DNA of 64,000 bases from Endomychus coccineus (taxonomy: Eukaryota; Arthropoda; Insecta; Coleoptera; Endomychidae): positions 20,254,297-20,318,296 of the forward strand of contig OY294068.1 of NCBI GenBank assembly GCA_958510875.1, written 5' to 3'. The notes beneath the pieces are model-generated. The model made no database searches, was not told the origin of the DNA, and was given only the letters and a program-made list of their open reading frames with translations. A program made the translations under genes and the position numbers. Of the stretch, positions 1-11,100 are shown piece after piece (position 1 is the stretch's first letter; the number at the start of each line of letters is the position of its first letter).

Positions 1-33
1 AGAGGAAAATATTGAGGTGAATTAGTAACTTAC

Positions 34-125
34 CGACAAATCTGCCGTTGCGAAGTCTATAAATGTAAGCTCTGACTCTTCTCCAGCTAATAATACTGAC
101 ACTGATTTCTCGCCACTCTCATCAT
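34..125 (-). CDS. RGK-family small GTPase, internal exon (switch I/II region)
   Basis: On the minus strand a pyrimidine-rich acceptor ending TTTTCAG (AG at 126-127) opens a 92-bp exon that ends at a GTAAGT donor (28-33). The exon supplies two bases completing an Asp codon, then 30 codons with DESGEKSVSVLLAGEESELT and FIDFATADLS. This matches the segment after the P-loop in insect RGK (Rad/Gem/Kir/Rem-like) GTPases, which carry a conserved TSIDDES-GEK-V-LL-GEE-EL-FID stretch and regulate voltage-gated calcium channels and the cytoskeleton at the plasma membrane. The acceptor phase matches the donor of the exon at 23681-23892. Later exons (G-box 4 and 5, C-terminal tail) lie beyond the left edge. 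The exon calls are read from sequence; the family is assigned from memory of the motif. Confidence 0.85.
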
Positions 126-1241
126 CTGAAAAGAAATGAAAAGTTATTCGCAACTCATTTAGAACGATTTATTCTACGCCTATTATATATTGTGGTAGGT
201 AAATTTTGTACTAAGGTAATATGTTTTTGACTTGTAGAATATTGTCAATATTACATTCCAGAATTGAACTTTGCATGATTTAGCGACTGCTTTCAAATAG
301 CAAGATTTGAATATTTCGTTGGAATCACTTGAGCATATTAATCTTTGACAGCTTAGTTACGTTGAATTCAGAGCTAATGTGAAGCGATGAAAATCTCACA
401 GCTTTTCTTCCTAGTAGATATATTCATGGAGCTTATTGAATCTATTTTGTGAACATCAGGTAAGGAAATGATGCCAGATGATTTCAACGTGTGAACAACT
501 CCCAGTTCATTACGCTTACCCCTGTATTCAATGGAAGAAAAATGTTCTTTATACTGTTCTAAATAATATTTCAACGATCATCGTCACATCAATGAAAACA
601 ATATAATAATGAATTCAATTTCAATTACACACATATTATCTGGATCGGAGGGAAGACCGAAGCAATATCTCACAAATGTCCAACAGTCAAAGGCATAATA
701 ATACCTGTCAGCAGCATAAAGGACATTATCCTGTGAACAGTCCTTTCAATTTAGAACCTTCACTCTGCATTTATCTTTCCGATTTGAATTTCTTCTTTGA
801 TTCATGTTTTAATCTCCTTTGGTAATTTCTAGATATTCGTTCTTTTCAGCATTTATTAAAATCTGGCGAACTTTTTCAATCATTCAAAGAGACAAAAGGA
901 AATATTTCATGAAATTTACGAAATTCGCCTTTCAAAACAATTGATACAAATTTACCATGAACTGGTGATAGTGCAGTCGAAAGTGTGGGGGTGCCATTAC
1001 TAAAATTTCATAAACCGCACGAAAATGCAAAATTCTGTTTGCATCGTGTTCAGGATGGCTTATACATCGTTAGTCAGAAAAAAAAAGAGGTGCCCGTGAT
1101 TACCATTGATAAGCGCTGAAAAATCAATCTCAATTAACAAATGGAATATCTTTTATAACATATAGAATATCTCGGGCTCTTTCAATCCAAGTCGACCCTA
1201 TCGATTCTGATGAAACCTTATTGTAATATGTAATTCGGATT
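126..1241. other. Intronic stretch with no recognised feature
   Basis: AT-rich single-copy-looking DNA with scattered stops in all frames. A 66-codon open frame near 374-574 shows no family resemblance. Nothing else is seen. Confidence 0.5.
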
Positions 1242-1407
1242 TAACGTTAGTTTAAACTTAATATCATGATTACTCATGGTACAGTGTCGAGATCATGCTG
1301 CTTTTCCTATAGACAGTGACTACTAAAATCATGTTGTACAGACATTATATACTATATATAAAAATTCTCGGGAAATAGGTCACAATAACACTTTGTTTTA
1401 AATATTC

Positions 1408-1449
1408 GTCTTTACGTACGTTTCGGTCTCACGACCATCATCAGAAGAC
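1408..1449 (-). ncRNA. Type I minimal hammerhead ribozyme, mirror copy
   Basis: Exact reverse-complement partner of the plus-strand motif at 1486-1527, reading on the minus strand with the same core, stems and GUA cleavage site. A transcript crossing the palindrome from either side contains one sense hammerhead and one antisense copy, which compete with a 111-bp hairpin. Confidence 0.82.
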
Positions 1450-1485
1450 TCACTATGTCTAAAAAGGGGGGTTTAGACATAGTGA

Positions 1486-1527
1486 GTCTTCTGATGATGG
1501 TCGTGAGACCGAAACGTACGTAAAGAC
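1486..1527 (+). ncRNA. Type I minimal hammerhead ribozyme
   Basis: Elements in order: stem I 5' strand GUCUU (1486-1490); core CUGAUGA (1491-1497); an extra U (1498); stem II GGUC-GUGA-GACC (1499-1510); core GAAA (1511-1514); a short stem III, AC..GU closing a 4-nt GUAC loop (1514-1521); GUA cleavage triplet ending at 1522; and stem I 3' strand AAGAC (1523-1527), exact complement of GUCUU. The two-base-pair stem III is typical of minimal hammerheads described in PLEs, which often cleave as dimers. The unpaired U after CUGAUGA departs from the textbook core. Predicted from sequence only. Confidence 0.85.
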
Positions 1528-1920
1528 GAATATTTAAAACAAAGTGTTATTGTGACCTATTTCCCGAGAATTTTTATATATAATTCATACTGGGTCAAGA
1601 ATCTTATTGACATTATATACTTATAGTTTTCATCGGCCTTCTTCTGAAATATTGCTGAACAAATTTTAGCGATTATCTCAACATTTTAGGAATCTTCAAT
1701 TGTTGCAAAATTTCATAAGGGGTAAGTATCTAACGTTAGTTTCAACCTAACATCATGAGTACCTTCGGTACAGAGTGAGGATACCACGCTGCTGCCATAA
1801 ACATTAACCCTAATAAAATCATGTTGTATCGACATTATGAACTTATTGTTCATATCGGTCTACTTCTGAGATGGTACTGAACAAATTTCAGCGAGAATTT
1901 CACACCGACAATTTTCGACC

Positions 1921-2844
1921 GATAGAATACTTTTATTTTGACTTGTTGCCATCCCAACAAAAAAAATTCAGCGGATATTTTTTCTTTTAGGGTAGCGAAA
2001 CAAAATTATAGAGGATATTTTTTGACGTTTAACAAATGAGTTTGAAAGTGATACAGTAGAGAACAAAACAACAAAATTATGGCATTCCTTCGTAATGTCT
2101 CATATTTTCATGACAAAATGTCAAATAACACATTGAAATTATTTTAAACTAATTTTTCTTCGGTGTGAAATTCTCTTACCGAATGTTCCGAGTGCACAAA
2201 TTAATTACCGGCAATAATTTTGCACATGAGATGTTATAAGTGATTATCCTATCGATTTTGCTCAACTGTCACGATAATTCTAAACTTGTTACAATTTCAC
2301 TAAAGGCAGCACTTCAAAGCTCCCTTTTGGATTCATACTTCTCATACACGTGAGCATTTTACATTCACCCACTTTTACTAACTGTTCTATAGCTGTGCAT
2401 TCTCCATAATTTTTCATCTGTATCCTCGAATGAACTTCTCCATCATACATAATATTTTCTATTCATGAAATTTCACAGGGATGTTGAAAGTAAGGAAATA
2501 CATTCATATTTCTTCATTATCAAATTTTGAAGCTTGATGCAACTGGATTCGATCAAATAGTCGACCTTATTGAAATTGTTAGTTTCTCAGTCAGTAGCTG
2601 AGTAAGTGTCTGATTCAGAGGCAATTGAAGATACTACGTTGTGATTGAAATTGACTTTATGGGTCATATTCTGTGACCAGTTGCAAATGTTGGTGCTGCA
2701 AACAATCTTTCAATTGAATTGCCGATTGTTGAGAGAAATTAACTCCAGAGAAGGAATCATCTGCCATTAAACGGCACTTTCCAATTTGCGATCGTTAAAT
2801 ATTGGTTGAATAGAATCAGCCATTACGTGATTCATTCTGAACTG
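1921..2844. other. Intronic stretch, no gene seen
   Basis: AT-rich DNA with no long open frame. The block at about 2805-2895 (agaatcagccattacgtga and what follows) recurs at 51800-51900, so it belongs to a dispersed repeat. Confidence 0.5.
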
Positions 2845-3036
2845 AAATAAAATTACCATTAGAAGTTGGATTTTCACTAGTTTAATGAATAAATGTGACT
2901 ATAGCTTTACTATCACAGTAGCTTCTTCAAACAAATATTCCAATTTACTTTGTAATATTTGTTTGAAGACGCTCTGTGTTAGCGAAATATTTATTTATTA
3001 AACTAGTTAAAATTGAACTTCTAATAGCTATTTTAT
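2845..3036. repeat. Short inverted-repeat element (foldback/MITE-like)
   Basis: The left arm reads ataaaat..attagaagtt..actagtttaat; the right arm carries its reverse complement ending ctaatagctattttat. The inner part folds at 2924-2968 (cttcaaacaaatatt / aatatttgtttgaag). No coding capacity. A related but one-sided copy lies at 51800-51900. No clear target duplication was found. Confidence 0.55.
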
Positions 3037-4716
3037 CTGGATGTATTTTGACATTGATAAGTAAAAGATAATTTTGAATACAACATGTTCTATTAATTTC
3101 TAATATAATCAGTTTGGTTTAATAAGAAACTGATCGAAATACTGTTTTGTCTTCACATGTTTTATTTGAGAACAATATAACAACTCAAACATTGGCTTCC
3201 ATCATTGAATTTTTTAAATCAAACATTCATTATAAGTATTACACATCTCTATTCTTTGAATCTTCTGGTTTTTGAAAGTTTCTTTTGATAATCTGCATTC
3301 AAACGTCTTACCAATCTTAAGAATAATGTTTCAATGCTTCATTCAACTTGATATTTGTCACCAATTTGATGGTTACTGGCTAGCTGGCTCTTCGTTGGAG
3401 CATTTCTTCGATTATTAAATATCATAGTATTGTGAAGGAGAGAAGAAGTATGAATGTTTCTCTTACTTTCCTGCTTATACAATTGAGCTAGAGGGTCCAT
3501 AACATAGGTACTCACATTTGGTCAATGTCAGTGGGTACTTGCAAGTCGAACTATATTTACCGGGCCATAACATCGACTCATCCACCTGACTTTGGTGAGA
3601 CCCACTAGCTTCAGACGTTTGGTCAACTTTAAGAGAAAGATTATGTTATTCCTCATCCGATTCATAATATAGCTTTCAATTTTCTACATACTGTACAAAT
3701 CAATCTACTAAAGTCTGGTATTCAATATATACAGGAATGAATAGTCACACAGATTGAAGATCACGATTCTTCGAGACAGGAATCACGTACAAAAGTAGCA
3801 GAGAGCTGTGGATGGGATCTAACTAACTACTAGTTCTGCTCTATTACATTTTTAACTATATGATGATGGTCATTCAACTCAATAATCATGGAAATGGACG
3901 AAAACTTTTAATTTATTTGTTAATATAAGGAACAGATAGAAACTTTGACAATTCAAAGTAACATGCTCAAATGTTCACACATCATAAATATGGATAGGAA
4001 TTATAACTCATTATACATAGAAGACGCAGTCTCTATTACCATTCAACCTAAAATGGGAACTGTACAATGAATGATGTTCCTACCTCTAAGACGGAGTGAG
4101 CGGTAACGAACGAAGTCTTTCCTAATTTTAGTTCACATGTGGTAGTCAGTCATAGAATAGAATCGAAAACTAGAGGAAAATCTATACGTGTGAGCCAGAG
4201 CTCATGTTAAAATCTGGGTATAATAATAGTTACTGGGGAAACCTAAAAAAGAAATAGTTTACAGCATCCATAAGTAAGCTCATCTTTGAACAGCAAAATT
4301 TAGAATTATAATCGAAATGACTGATTAAAACGACTTAGAATATATCTCGAAATGCAGCTCGGGAAGTTTCTCTTAGTTTACTTCCGGTGCAATCTAAGGA
4401 GAGGTACGAGAAAGTATATAGTATGTTCTACGAGTAGGGAAACACCAAGAGAATTGAAGGAATTCATGAAAACTTAATGCTGACTTATTTTTACGAAAAG
4501 GTTGGTTATTCTATATGGTTGAAGTGTTGTTCATAGGTACCAATTTTATTATTTGTTCAAGGCAAAAGTCCTTAAATCTTCTAGTTTATGAGCTACATAC
4601 TCTATGATCAAAAGTACGATACAAAATCAATGAAAATACGCATATTCCATAATATAAAAAGTTAAAGCTCTCTTGAAACATCAAAATGACAAAAAATCAA
4701 AAGTTTTAACAATGAA
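3037..4716. other. Intronic stretch, nothing recognised
   Basis: AT-rich DNA without long open frames or clear repeat structure that I can identify. Confidence 0.45.
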
Positions 4717-5371
4717 AAATGTTACAACGTTTTTTGAACGAGGCTCCTAAAGATACGTTTCTGTTAATGAAATTAGTATTAATTTTAGGGCAGAATGATG
4801 CAAGTTGGCGTCCAGAATTATGCATAACTAAAGATAGAGAAAATTCTGGAACAATGTTGATTATAACCTTACATAATACCAAAACAAAGAAAAATCGTGC
4901 AAATGCAAAGGAATGGCTATGAAATCTACCACAAGTACTTACCATTAAGACCCAGAATAGTAAGTCATAATCGATTTTTCCTGTTTTATAGTCATGGCAA
5001 ATGTACAGTACAACCAGTTGGTATTCATACTTTTGCAAGAATCCCACAAGTTACACCGGTCATTGCCTGAGGACTTCTGCAACTTTTCTTGCTAACAGTG
5101 CAGCTGATATTCAGGTTTTTAATCGGTATGAGAATGGCGATCAACAATCATAGCTGAAGGATACGTGGAAGAAAGTATTGGTAATGAAATAAAAAATTCT
5201 AAAAGGATATTTAACAATGGTCAATTTGGACTAACCCAAGAAACCCCTCCAGAAATTGTGGTGGGTAAAAAAAATGTTCAGCAACAACTAGTCAATACAG
5301 CGAGGTCAGAAGTTGTAACCTTTTCTAACTTGAACAACTGTTCTTTCAATATTTATTGTCATAATACTTAA
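4717..5371 (+). mobile_element. Crypton-type tyrosine recombinase relic
   Basis: Three frames together resemble the C-terminal half of a Crypton tyrosine recombinase. Frame 1 (about 4719-4900) gives FLNEAPKDTFLLMKLVLILG and LIITLHNTKTKKNR. A second frame (about 4930-5060) gives FFLFYSHGKC and PVGIHTF. A third (about 5050-5140) gives YTGHCLRTSATFLANSAADI, carrying the H-x-x-R pair of the active site. The expected R-H-G-G-W block is decayed to RYENG, and the catalytic-tyrosine region is AEGYVEESIGNEI (from about 5152). The tail ends NLNNCSFNIY. Cryptons integrate by site-specific recombination without a DDE nuclease. This copy is broken by at least two frame changes and appears 5' truncated; no termini were found. 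Confidence 0.75.
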
Positions 5372-6330
5372 AATAAACCTTTTCCTGTTTTGTTAAATTG
5401 TGTTTTGAATGATACTGGCTGCTATGCTGTAATGGTTGCTATGTAGTAATTTTTGATTTTTCAATACTGTACGATTTCAAGATCGTTAATGCGAAAAATA
5501 GTTATTTAGCGGACAGTATGAAATGAATTATGTTTCCGAAGAGATAAAGGAACGAGGTACTATTTTCACTCACTAAATACGGGAAGTGTGTGATTCAAGC
5601 ACCAGGCGATCGGTCTTAATCATTTTAGATAAAAGTATGCTCAATTCAATGTATACAAACAATAACTATAATGAATTAGAAATCCGGAAATGAAAGGTAA
5701 ATATTAATCCTACTACAATCTAATCTGAAAGGTTGCTTACATACTAAATTGGAGTGGAATGAATTAATTGAGAGCTTACTGATATTCTGTTGAGTCGAAT
5801 ATGGGACATGTCCTTGTGTCAATGTTTGCTCAGGGCAGAGGGTCATAATGAAACAACGCTATTTTAAAAGCTGATTTATCGAGTCGACTCTACGCACGGA
5901 CAATACTGGTGAACAATGAATGCCACAATAATGCTCAAAAATCGAATTGAACAGGTTGATGCGAACCGAATCAATGCATCCATTTACATGTGGCTGCAAT
6001 AGTTAAAATACCCGCCATTTTGAAACTACTACTAATAAAACATTCCATGACAAGGAGCATCAAATGTCCATTGACTCATCTTAAGGAAATGCAAGTGACG
6101 TCACACACGTGGTACCATGAGGATAGGCCTCTCAAATGATGTTGAGCTAAAATTGATCCATTCGAATAGTTCTCTTGGGGAATCCGGTTCGGATTAAGAA
6201 CAAGAAACGTAATTGTTTATATATAAAGGTAGCGATTCATGGCAAATCTTGTCGTATATCCAACTGTTGGAAAAAGTACCTTTGATACCAATAAGTATTT
6301 CATTACACCGCTCTTTTTTATATTTTGACT
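5372..6330. other. Intronic stretch, nothing recognised
   Basis: No long frame or clear repeat. At about 6335-6410 a short minus-strand block matches the extreme 3' end of the jockey-like elements (LAHDVLRT-like frame, also seen near 14350, 28330 and 48220). Confidence 0.45.
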
Positions 6331-6450
6331 ACACAAGAGAAATACCCATGATGTTCGTAGAACATCGTGTGCCAGCGGCAGGATGTTGAGGAGATAGGTA
6401 TTGACATGTTTCTCAAACTATAAAAGAGTTCACACTGTGGATACATTATA

Positions 6451-7375
6451 AATAAGAAATATTCACCCTAAAGATACTCTCAAAGTAGGTACTGAGGACC
6501 TTTCGGCTACCAAGTTAGCCATCATCAGAATAAGCTAAATTTCTTTCCTTGACATTAACATCATAAAGGATGGTAATCACTTGGATTTCGACATATACAG
6601 AAAACCCACTTAAACAAATGAGTATACACTGCGGTGGACTCGGCTACACTATTTGAATATAAAATAGTTCCATTCAATAGTATTGTTCATAGTTTATTAA
6701 ACGTCCCCACGAGCCAGCAAAATTACAACAAAAAGTTGATAAGCTTCAGTAAATAGAGTTGGATAATGGTTTCGACAAATCTTTGATCAATAATCTAATT
6801 TCTGAACAAAAAAGGAAATTGGAACGCAACCAACTAATCAAAATAATTTAATAAAATTGAAAAGTTTCACTTCATTCTTTAGTAATTAGTAAATTCCTTA
6901 ATTTGTTTTCTAAAGTTGCAATACATCCAGTTTAGATAAGGGAACAAGCTGAAAAACGGTTTAGGCAACACGATTGTGAGTCGTGTTCAAAATGCCATTC
7001 AGGCCAAACTAAAAGGAACATTCTAGTTCGGTATAAAGAGCATTTCACTCATATAAAGAAAAATACTAGTGAAAAATTAGCGTTAGCCGAACATATTTTG
7101 AATACAAGTAACACCATTTCTCAAGAAATACAGTACGACAAATATCTAGGTAATTAAGAAGGGATGCAGATGTACAAAGAAAAGAGCAATTCATTCAATG
7201 CCAATTTACCTCCAACTGAGGGTGCCTCCTTGTTTGCATTGTTATCTCCAAATGATATTCAACCAGACACATCTTGATTCATAATTTAGTTTATTCTGAT
7301 GATGGCTATCCGATAGACAAAAGATCCTCAGTATTTTCAGTGAATAAGGGTGAATATTTTTTACTTATAATGTTT
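6451..7375 (+). mobile_element. Penelope-like element fragment (RT thumb to GIY-YIG) with inverted ends
   Basis: The plus strand carries, in shifted frames, HLDFDIYRKP-like RT-thumb sequence (about 6585-6625) and, at about 6990-7150, a GIY-YIG-domain tail with YKEHFTHIKKNTSEKLALAE and HILNTSNTI. It is followed by LPPTEGASLF. PLEs encode a telomerase-like RT joined to a GIY-YIG endonuclease. The copy lacks most of RT, so it is 5' truncated. A hammerhead-like block (CTGATGA, GGCTA..TAGCC stem, GAAA) sits on the minus strand at about 6496-6533 and a decayed one on the plus strand at 7292-7330; the outer ~85 bp form inverted repeats. Non-functional. Confidence 0.8.
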
Positions 7376-7439
7376 CTTAAATCTTTGGTTGTAGACATCA
7401 GGACATCCCTAGGGAAAGAGTTCCACAACTCTGCCATTA

Positions 7440-7806
7440 GTTAGAGAAATGATGATGATGAAGATTTCCGTTAAGCAACAACCATGAAATTATCGTTGGA
7501 ATAGAGAGGGATCCCCAATGAATTCGTAAATGTCACCAACCAAACCAATAGCTTTCTGCGAAATAGAATCTGAGAGCTTCAGCGTATGTTTGAGAGGAGA
7601 GATGTACTGCAAACATGTGAACAGTAGCTTAGGACAGGTTGAATCTCTGTTTTGTTGATCATGAGGAGCTGCTGGGTTGTAAAGAAGTTCTTGGGATGGC
7701 ATAGAAAAACAAGTTTCTGTGAAGCGGGTTTTGCAATGGACCTCACATGATCTATTAAGAAAGGGCTGTTCATGGTGATACCGAAAGTGGATATTGAGGA
7801 TTTCAT
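7440..7806 (-). mobile_element. Jockey-like non-LTR retrotransposon fragment (3' part of ORF2)
   Basis: Minus-strand frames give SISTFGITMNS..DHVRSIAKPASQKL and TTQQLLMINKTEIQPVLSYC, then, after a shift, more of the post-RT tail typical of jockey elements (the region that follows the YADD catalytic domain). Related copies are at 14280, 27600 and 45800. Frameshifts break it; the catalytic domain is missing. Confidence 0.7.
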
Positions 7807-7820
7807 GGAAATATCAGTAC

Positions 7821-9122
7821 CTAAGTACGTACCTCAAATTTACTTATTCTGAAGATATGAAGGTTACATTGCATGAACAAATGCAATTGGAATACGCGGT
7901 TTGCAAGATTACAATCTATACTGACATTGAAAAGAATAAACGGGCAAAGAGAAAAAACAATTACTTTTTTATTCATAAGTATGTCAACTCTTGTCGCAGA
8001 CTTATTGTAATTATTACACATATTGTACAGCGGAGAGAATTTATAAAACGTTGAACATTAGTGCGCGGTGTATTAAGATAGAAGAAGTTATCATGACGTG
8101 AGTTTCATCTGGGAATAAGAAAGTTCAACATCTCATGAATCCCGTTATAATCTAGCATGTTGTTGATAATTTCACTCAAGATCCTATGGAGCCATAGCTC
8201 AACAGAAACACCTAGTGTCAAGGTGTGACAATATTGAATTTTGGGAGCAATTCAGTTTGAGGAACGCCTACACGAGGATACACGCCATTTGACATAAAAG
8301 TCCTCTGCACATTTTCGAGTTTATTAATGTGAACGTTTCGTTGGAATTCTATCTTGTGGATGCCAAAACCATTTGTTGACGTTTATTCCGAGACCCAACA
8401 CTGTTAAGTTTGCTTTCCAGTTGAAGGGGCGTGAAAACTCTGTTGCAACATATCCTTTCCCAAACATTGAACTTCGTAGTTGTTGTCTGAGATATACATG
8501 CATTCAAAATGTGAAAGTTGCTTAGTTTGAGTGAAAACATCAATTTAAATGCACTTCTCCATCCAAAGATCGAACAAATGTACCAATGGTGCTCTGATGA
8601 TGTTATGGGTATTGCCTCGTAGATCAAAATGATATTACTATCATCCAGAATTACACTTCATAATTCTATTCGACACACTGGTAATTGAATTTCTGTCACG
8701 ATATAGTTGAATGAAATGAACGCAGACTGGCTCCTGCAAACGACGTTTATTACCATAAGTCAATTTAATTGAAATGTCCGTCCTTTCTCTACGGTAAAAT
8801 TCGGCATTTTTATAAAAGCAGGATATAATAAATGTGTAAGGTACTAAATATGTTGAAAGCTAACGAATCGAAACACGTTGAATTTTCAATGAAGACAGAA
8901 TCGAAAAATTATGTGGTCCTCAGTAGATATGATATCGATCTTATTCCATGTTATCGATATTCAGAATTGATGATGGGAATGTCTGCCGATCTCTGCACTT
9001 CGAAATCAGCATCGACAGTAATTTTTCGTCGCATTGACCCGATCTATCTCGATATTTCAGTTTCCGCGCTATTATGACTGACTTATAGACCGACCATAAG
9101 ATATCCTTGGAGCTGGAACTGA
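7821..9122. other. Intronic stretch, nothing recognised
   Basis: Several open frames of 60-90 codons exist on both strands, but none resembles a family or has splice-site support. No clear repeat found. Confidence 0.4.
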
Positions 9123-9130
9123 GACTGACT

Positions 9131-9368
9131 CATAGTCAAAGTATAAAGGTCTGTTGGAACCTCCCTCTTACTCTTTTTAAAATTCGAGTGCAAGCTGATT
9201 GGTCATTTATTTCGTTTATTTAATGCTATTGACTACGGCATAATATGATGTTACGTGCCAGCGACGAGCCGATGAGAGCAAGGCTGTGATTGGAGGAGCT
9301 AGGTGACGTCACCTAGCGCGAGAAACGATGGTAGGGAGGCTCCAACAGACCTTTCTACTTTGACTATG
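9131..9368. mobile_element. hAT-type MITE with 8-bp target duplication
   Basis: 36-bp terminal inverted repeats begin CATAGTCAAAGTA and end TACTTTGACTATG (9131-9166 and 9333-9368, two mismatches). They are flanked by a perfect 8-bp direct repeat GACTGACT (9123-9130, 9369-9376). Internal DNA is GC-richer than its surroundings and non-coding. The 8-bp duplication with CA..TG ends fits the hAT superfamily. Flanking DNA is itself rich in GACT, so the duplication carries slightly less weight. A lone TIR-like piece lies near 48264. Confidence 0.75.
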
Positions 9369-9608
9369 GACTGACTGCTGTTGTATGTTTCGAGCTATTT
9401 ATAGTGGTCGAGGCGTAATCCTTTGCAGATATAATTGGTATACCAGGATTCTGAATGAGAGATTTTTGCGGTTATTAGGATATTTTGGTAGTATTGCTAT
9501 TGCTTTGATGATTTTTTTCTGATAAACATGAGGGTTCCAGATCTATTCCCAGATGTCGAAGTGCGCTGAGGATGTATAACTGTCCGCGGAAGTATACGAT
9601 CGAAAAGT

Positions 9609-11100
9609 TGTTTTTTTTTATTGCTTACCATTTTTCAATTTATTCGTGCATAAAAACACAGTACAAAGACATACAGTATTTTATCAACAATCTAGTCAGT
9701 AACAATCAAACAGTTAAAGATCAATTCAATCAAGAATTGAATACATATATTAAGTATTAATCAAGCACAAAGTATCATACATCAAGTAGTATATTATCAA
9801 GTAATGATCATGAAATATTTACACAATTAAATATGGATATTAAAACACGAATTGGAGAACATTCAATTTGGAATGTATAAATATTATTACACGAATTATA
9901 AAGCATTCAATTTACAATGTAAAATGAAACTTAGGTACTGGGGTACTCCTCAACGGAATAGAATGCATGTTTTAGTAAATATGTGTATAGTGAATTCTTA
10001 AATATTTTCAATGAATAATTGCCATATTCATTCACAAAATAATTATTGCAATTCTTGATAAATTTCAAAATTTTGTCAAACCGATAAACGTGAGAATGGT
10101 ACGTGCATATTATCATTTATACGGGTTCCATATCTGTAAAATTTATTGTTTCTAATGTGAGTGTTTTACTGGTTCTTGATATTCAGCACCAGTTGATAGA
10201 TGTACATACATGGAAGAATCAAAAATTGGAGTCTCATAAAAAGTGGTTTGCAATGACAATTCTATTTAGCATTCAACATACATCGGACGATATACTTCTG
10301 AGCAATGAATACCCTGCCCATTTGGGAAGAATTATCTCAGAATAGGAGAGAACGGGTTTCTCAGCATTCTTAGTTGCTTACGATGCTGTAACATTGGGCT
10401 TCCCAATCATTCAAAGTAATGTAATTTCATATATCTCCTCAATTGTTATATGATTTATCCTGATAAGTGGACTGAAATTATACTTTATGTTCTTCTGTTT
10501 GAATAGCATGCAGAAGGTTTTCTTTTCATTGACTGTCAACCCACTATTAAGACACTAATGATGTGAACTATTAGCACAGCTATTCGCTTTAGCTATGGAG
10601 CTGTTTGACTTTTCTTCGGCAGTAATTTGGTTTGTATCGTCGGCATATAGTATAGTTCTGTATGTATCTCTACATGACAGCCCTAAATCGGACATAAAAA
10701 CTGTAAGCAATATTGGGCCCAATATTGACCCTTGTGGCACACCTATATCTATCTCCAAGCGGATTAGATTCATATGAGTTATATACTACAATTTGTTGCC
10801 TATCTATTGGGGAGGTTGCAATCCAGGCATTGATAACACCTCTTATTCCATAGGGTGCAGTTTATTTAGTAATAACTTATGATTATATGAATCAAAAGGT
10901 CGAGTTAAATCAGAATATAGAACAACTCGAATTTTCTCATTATTCCTGCCTTTATAGAAGGTTGAATATAGTATCTTTATTGCTCCTAGAGTCGATCTAC
11001 CACTCCTAAATCCATTTTGGATGTCCGGGAGAAGATGGTTCTGTTCTAGAAATCTTGCCATCTCTATATTGAATTTTTGCACGTCCAATTTGAGAATATG
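9609..11100 (-). mobile_element. Non-LTR retrotransposon, 5'-truncated RT region
   Basis: Read on the minus strand. RT palm pieces: LLPDIQNGFRSGRSTLGAIK and VVLYSDLTRPFDSYNHKLLL (11088-10843), then GVPQGSILGPILL and catalytic YADD within ILYADDTNQ (10770-10640). A post-RT tail continues (NSGLTVNEKKTFCMLF near 10540) to a C-terminal block SLYTYLLKHAFYSVEEYPS (about 9940-9990). A run of T at 9608-9619 would be the poly(A) tail on the sense strand. Stops and shifts break the frame. It differs from the jockey-like fragments listed elsewhere; the clade is not resolved. Confidence 0.75.

Larger units (their letters stand above)
1353..1608. mobile_element. Palindromic Penelope-like terminal repeat (solo), with target duplication
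   Basis: Arms 1353-1463 and 1472-1582 are perfect 111-bp reverse complements around an 8-bp G-rich loop. A short tail (1583-1608) follows, and the whole is flanked by a perfect 12-bp direct repeat GACATTATATAC (1341-1352 and 1609-1620). Each arm carries a hammerhead ribozyme reading toward the outside. The same ends and hammerhead block bound PLE remnants at 19450-20240 and 42694-42995, one of which still has a GIY-YIG coding remnant, so this is inferred to be a PLE terminal repeat (pLTR) without body. Perfect arm identity suggests recent origin or gene-conversion-like correction. Confidence 0.85.
1242..1920. repeat. Two tandem units of ~221 bp, first split by a PLE insertion
   Basis: TAACGTTAGTTT at 1242 recurs at 1731, followed in both by matching blocks (an 'atcatg' block, 'aaaatcatgttgta', 'gaacaaattt(c/t)agcga'). 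The spacing is 489 bp; removing the 268-bp PLE insertion (element plus one target copy) leaves a unit of about 221 bp. The second unit has diverged, so the duplication looks older than the insertion. Confidence 0.75.

Noticed and set aside
374..574. 66-codon minus-strand frame containing YKEHF, as in PLE GIY-YIG tails
   Set aside because: The rest of the frame does not follow the family pattern and no PLE ends are nearby; chance match.
7794..8054. Overlapping open frames on both strands
   Set aside because: Mutually overlapping chance frames in AT-rich DNA.
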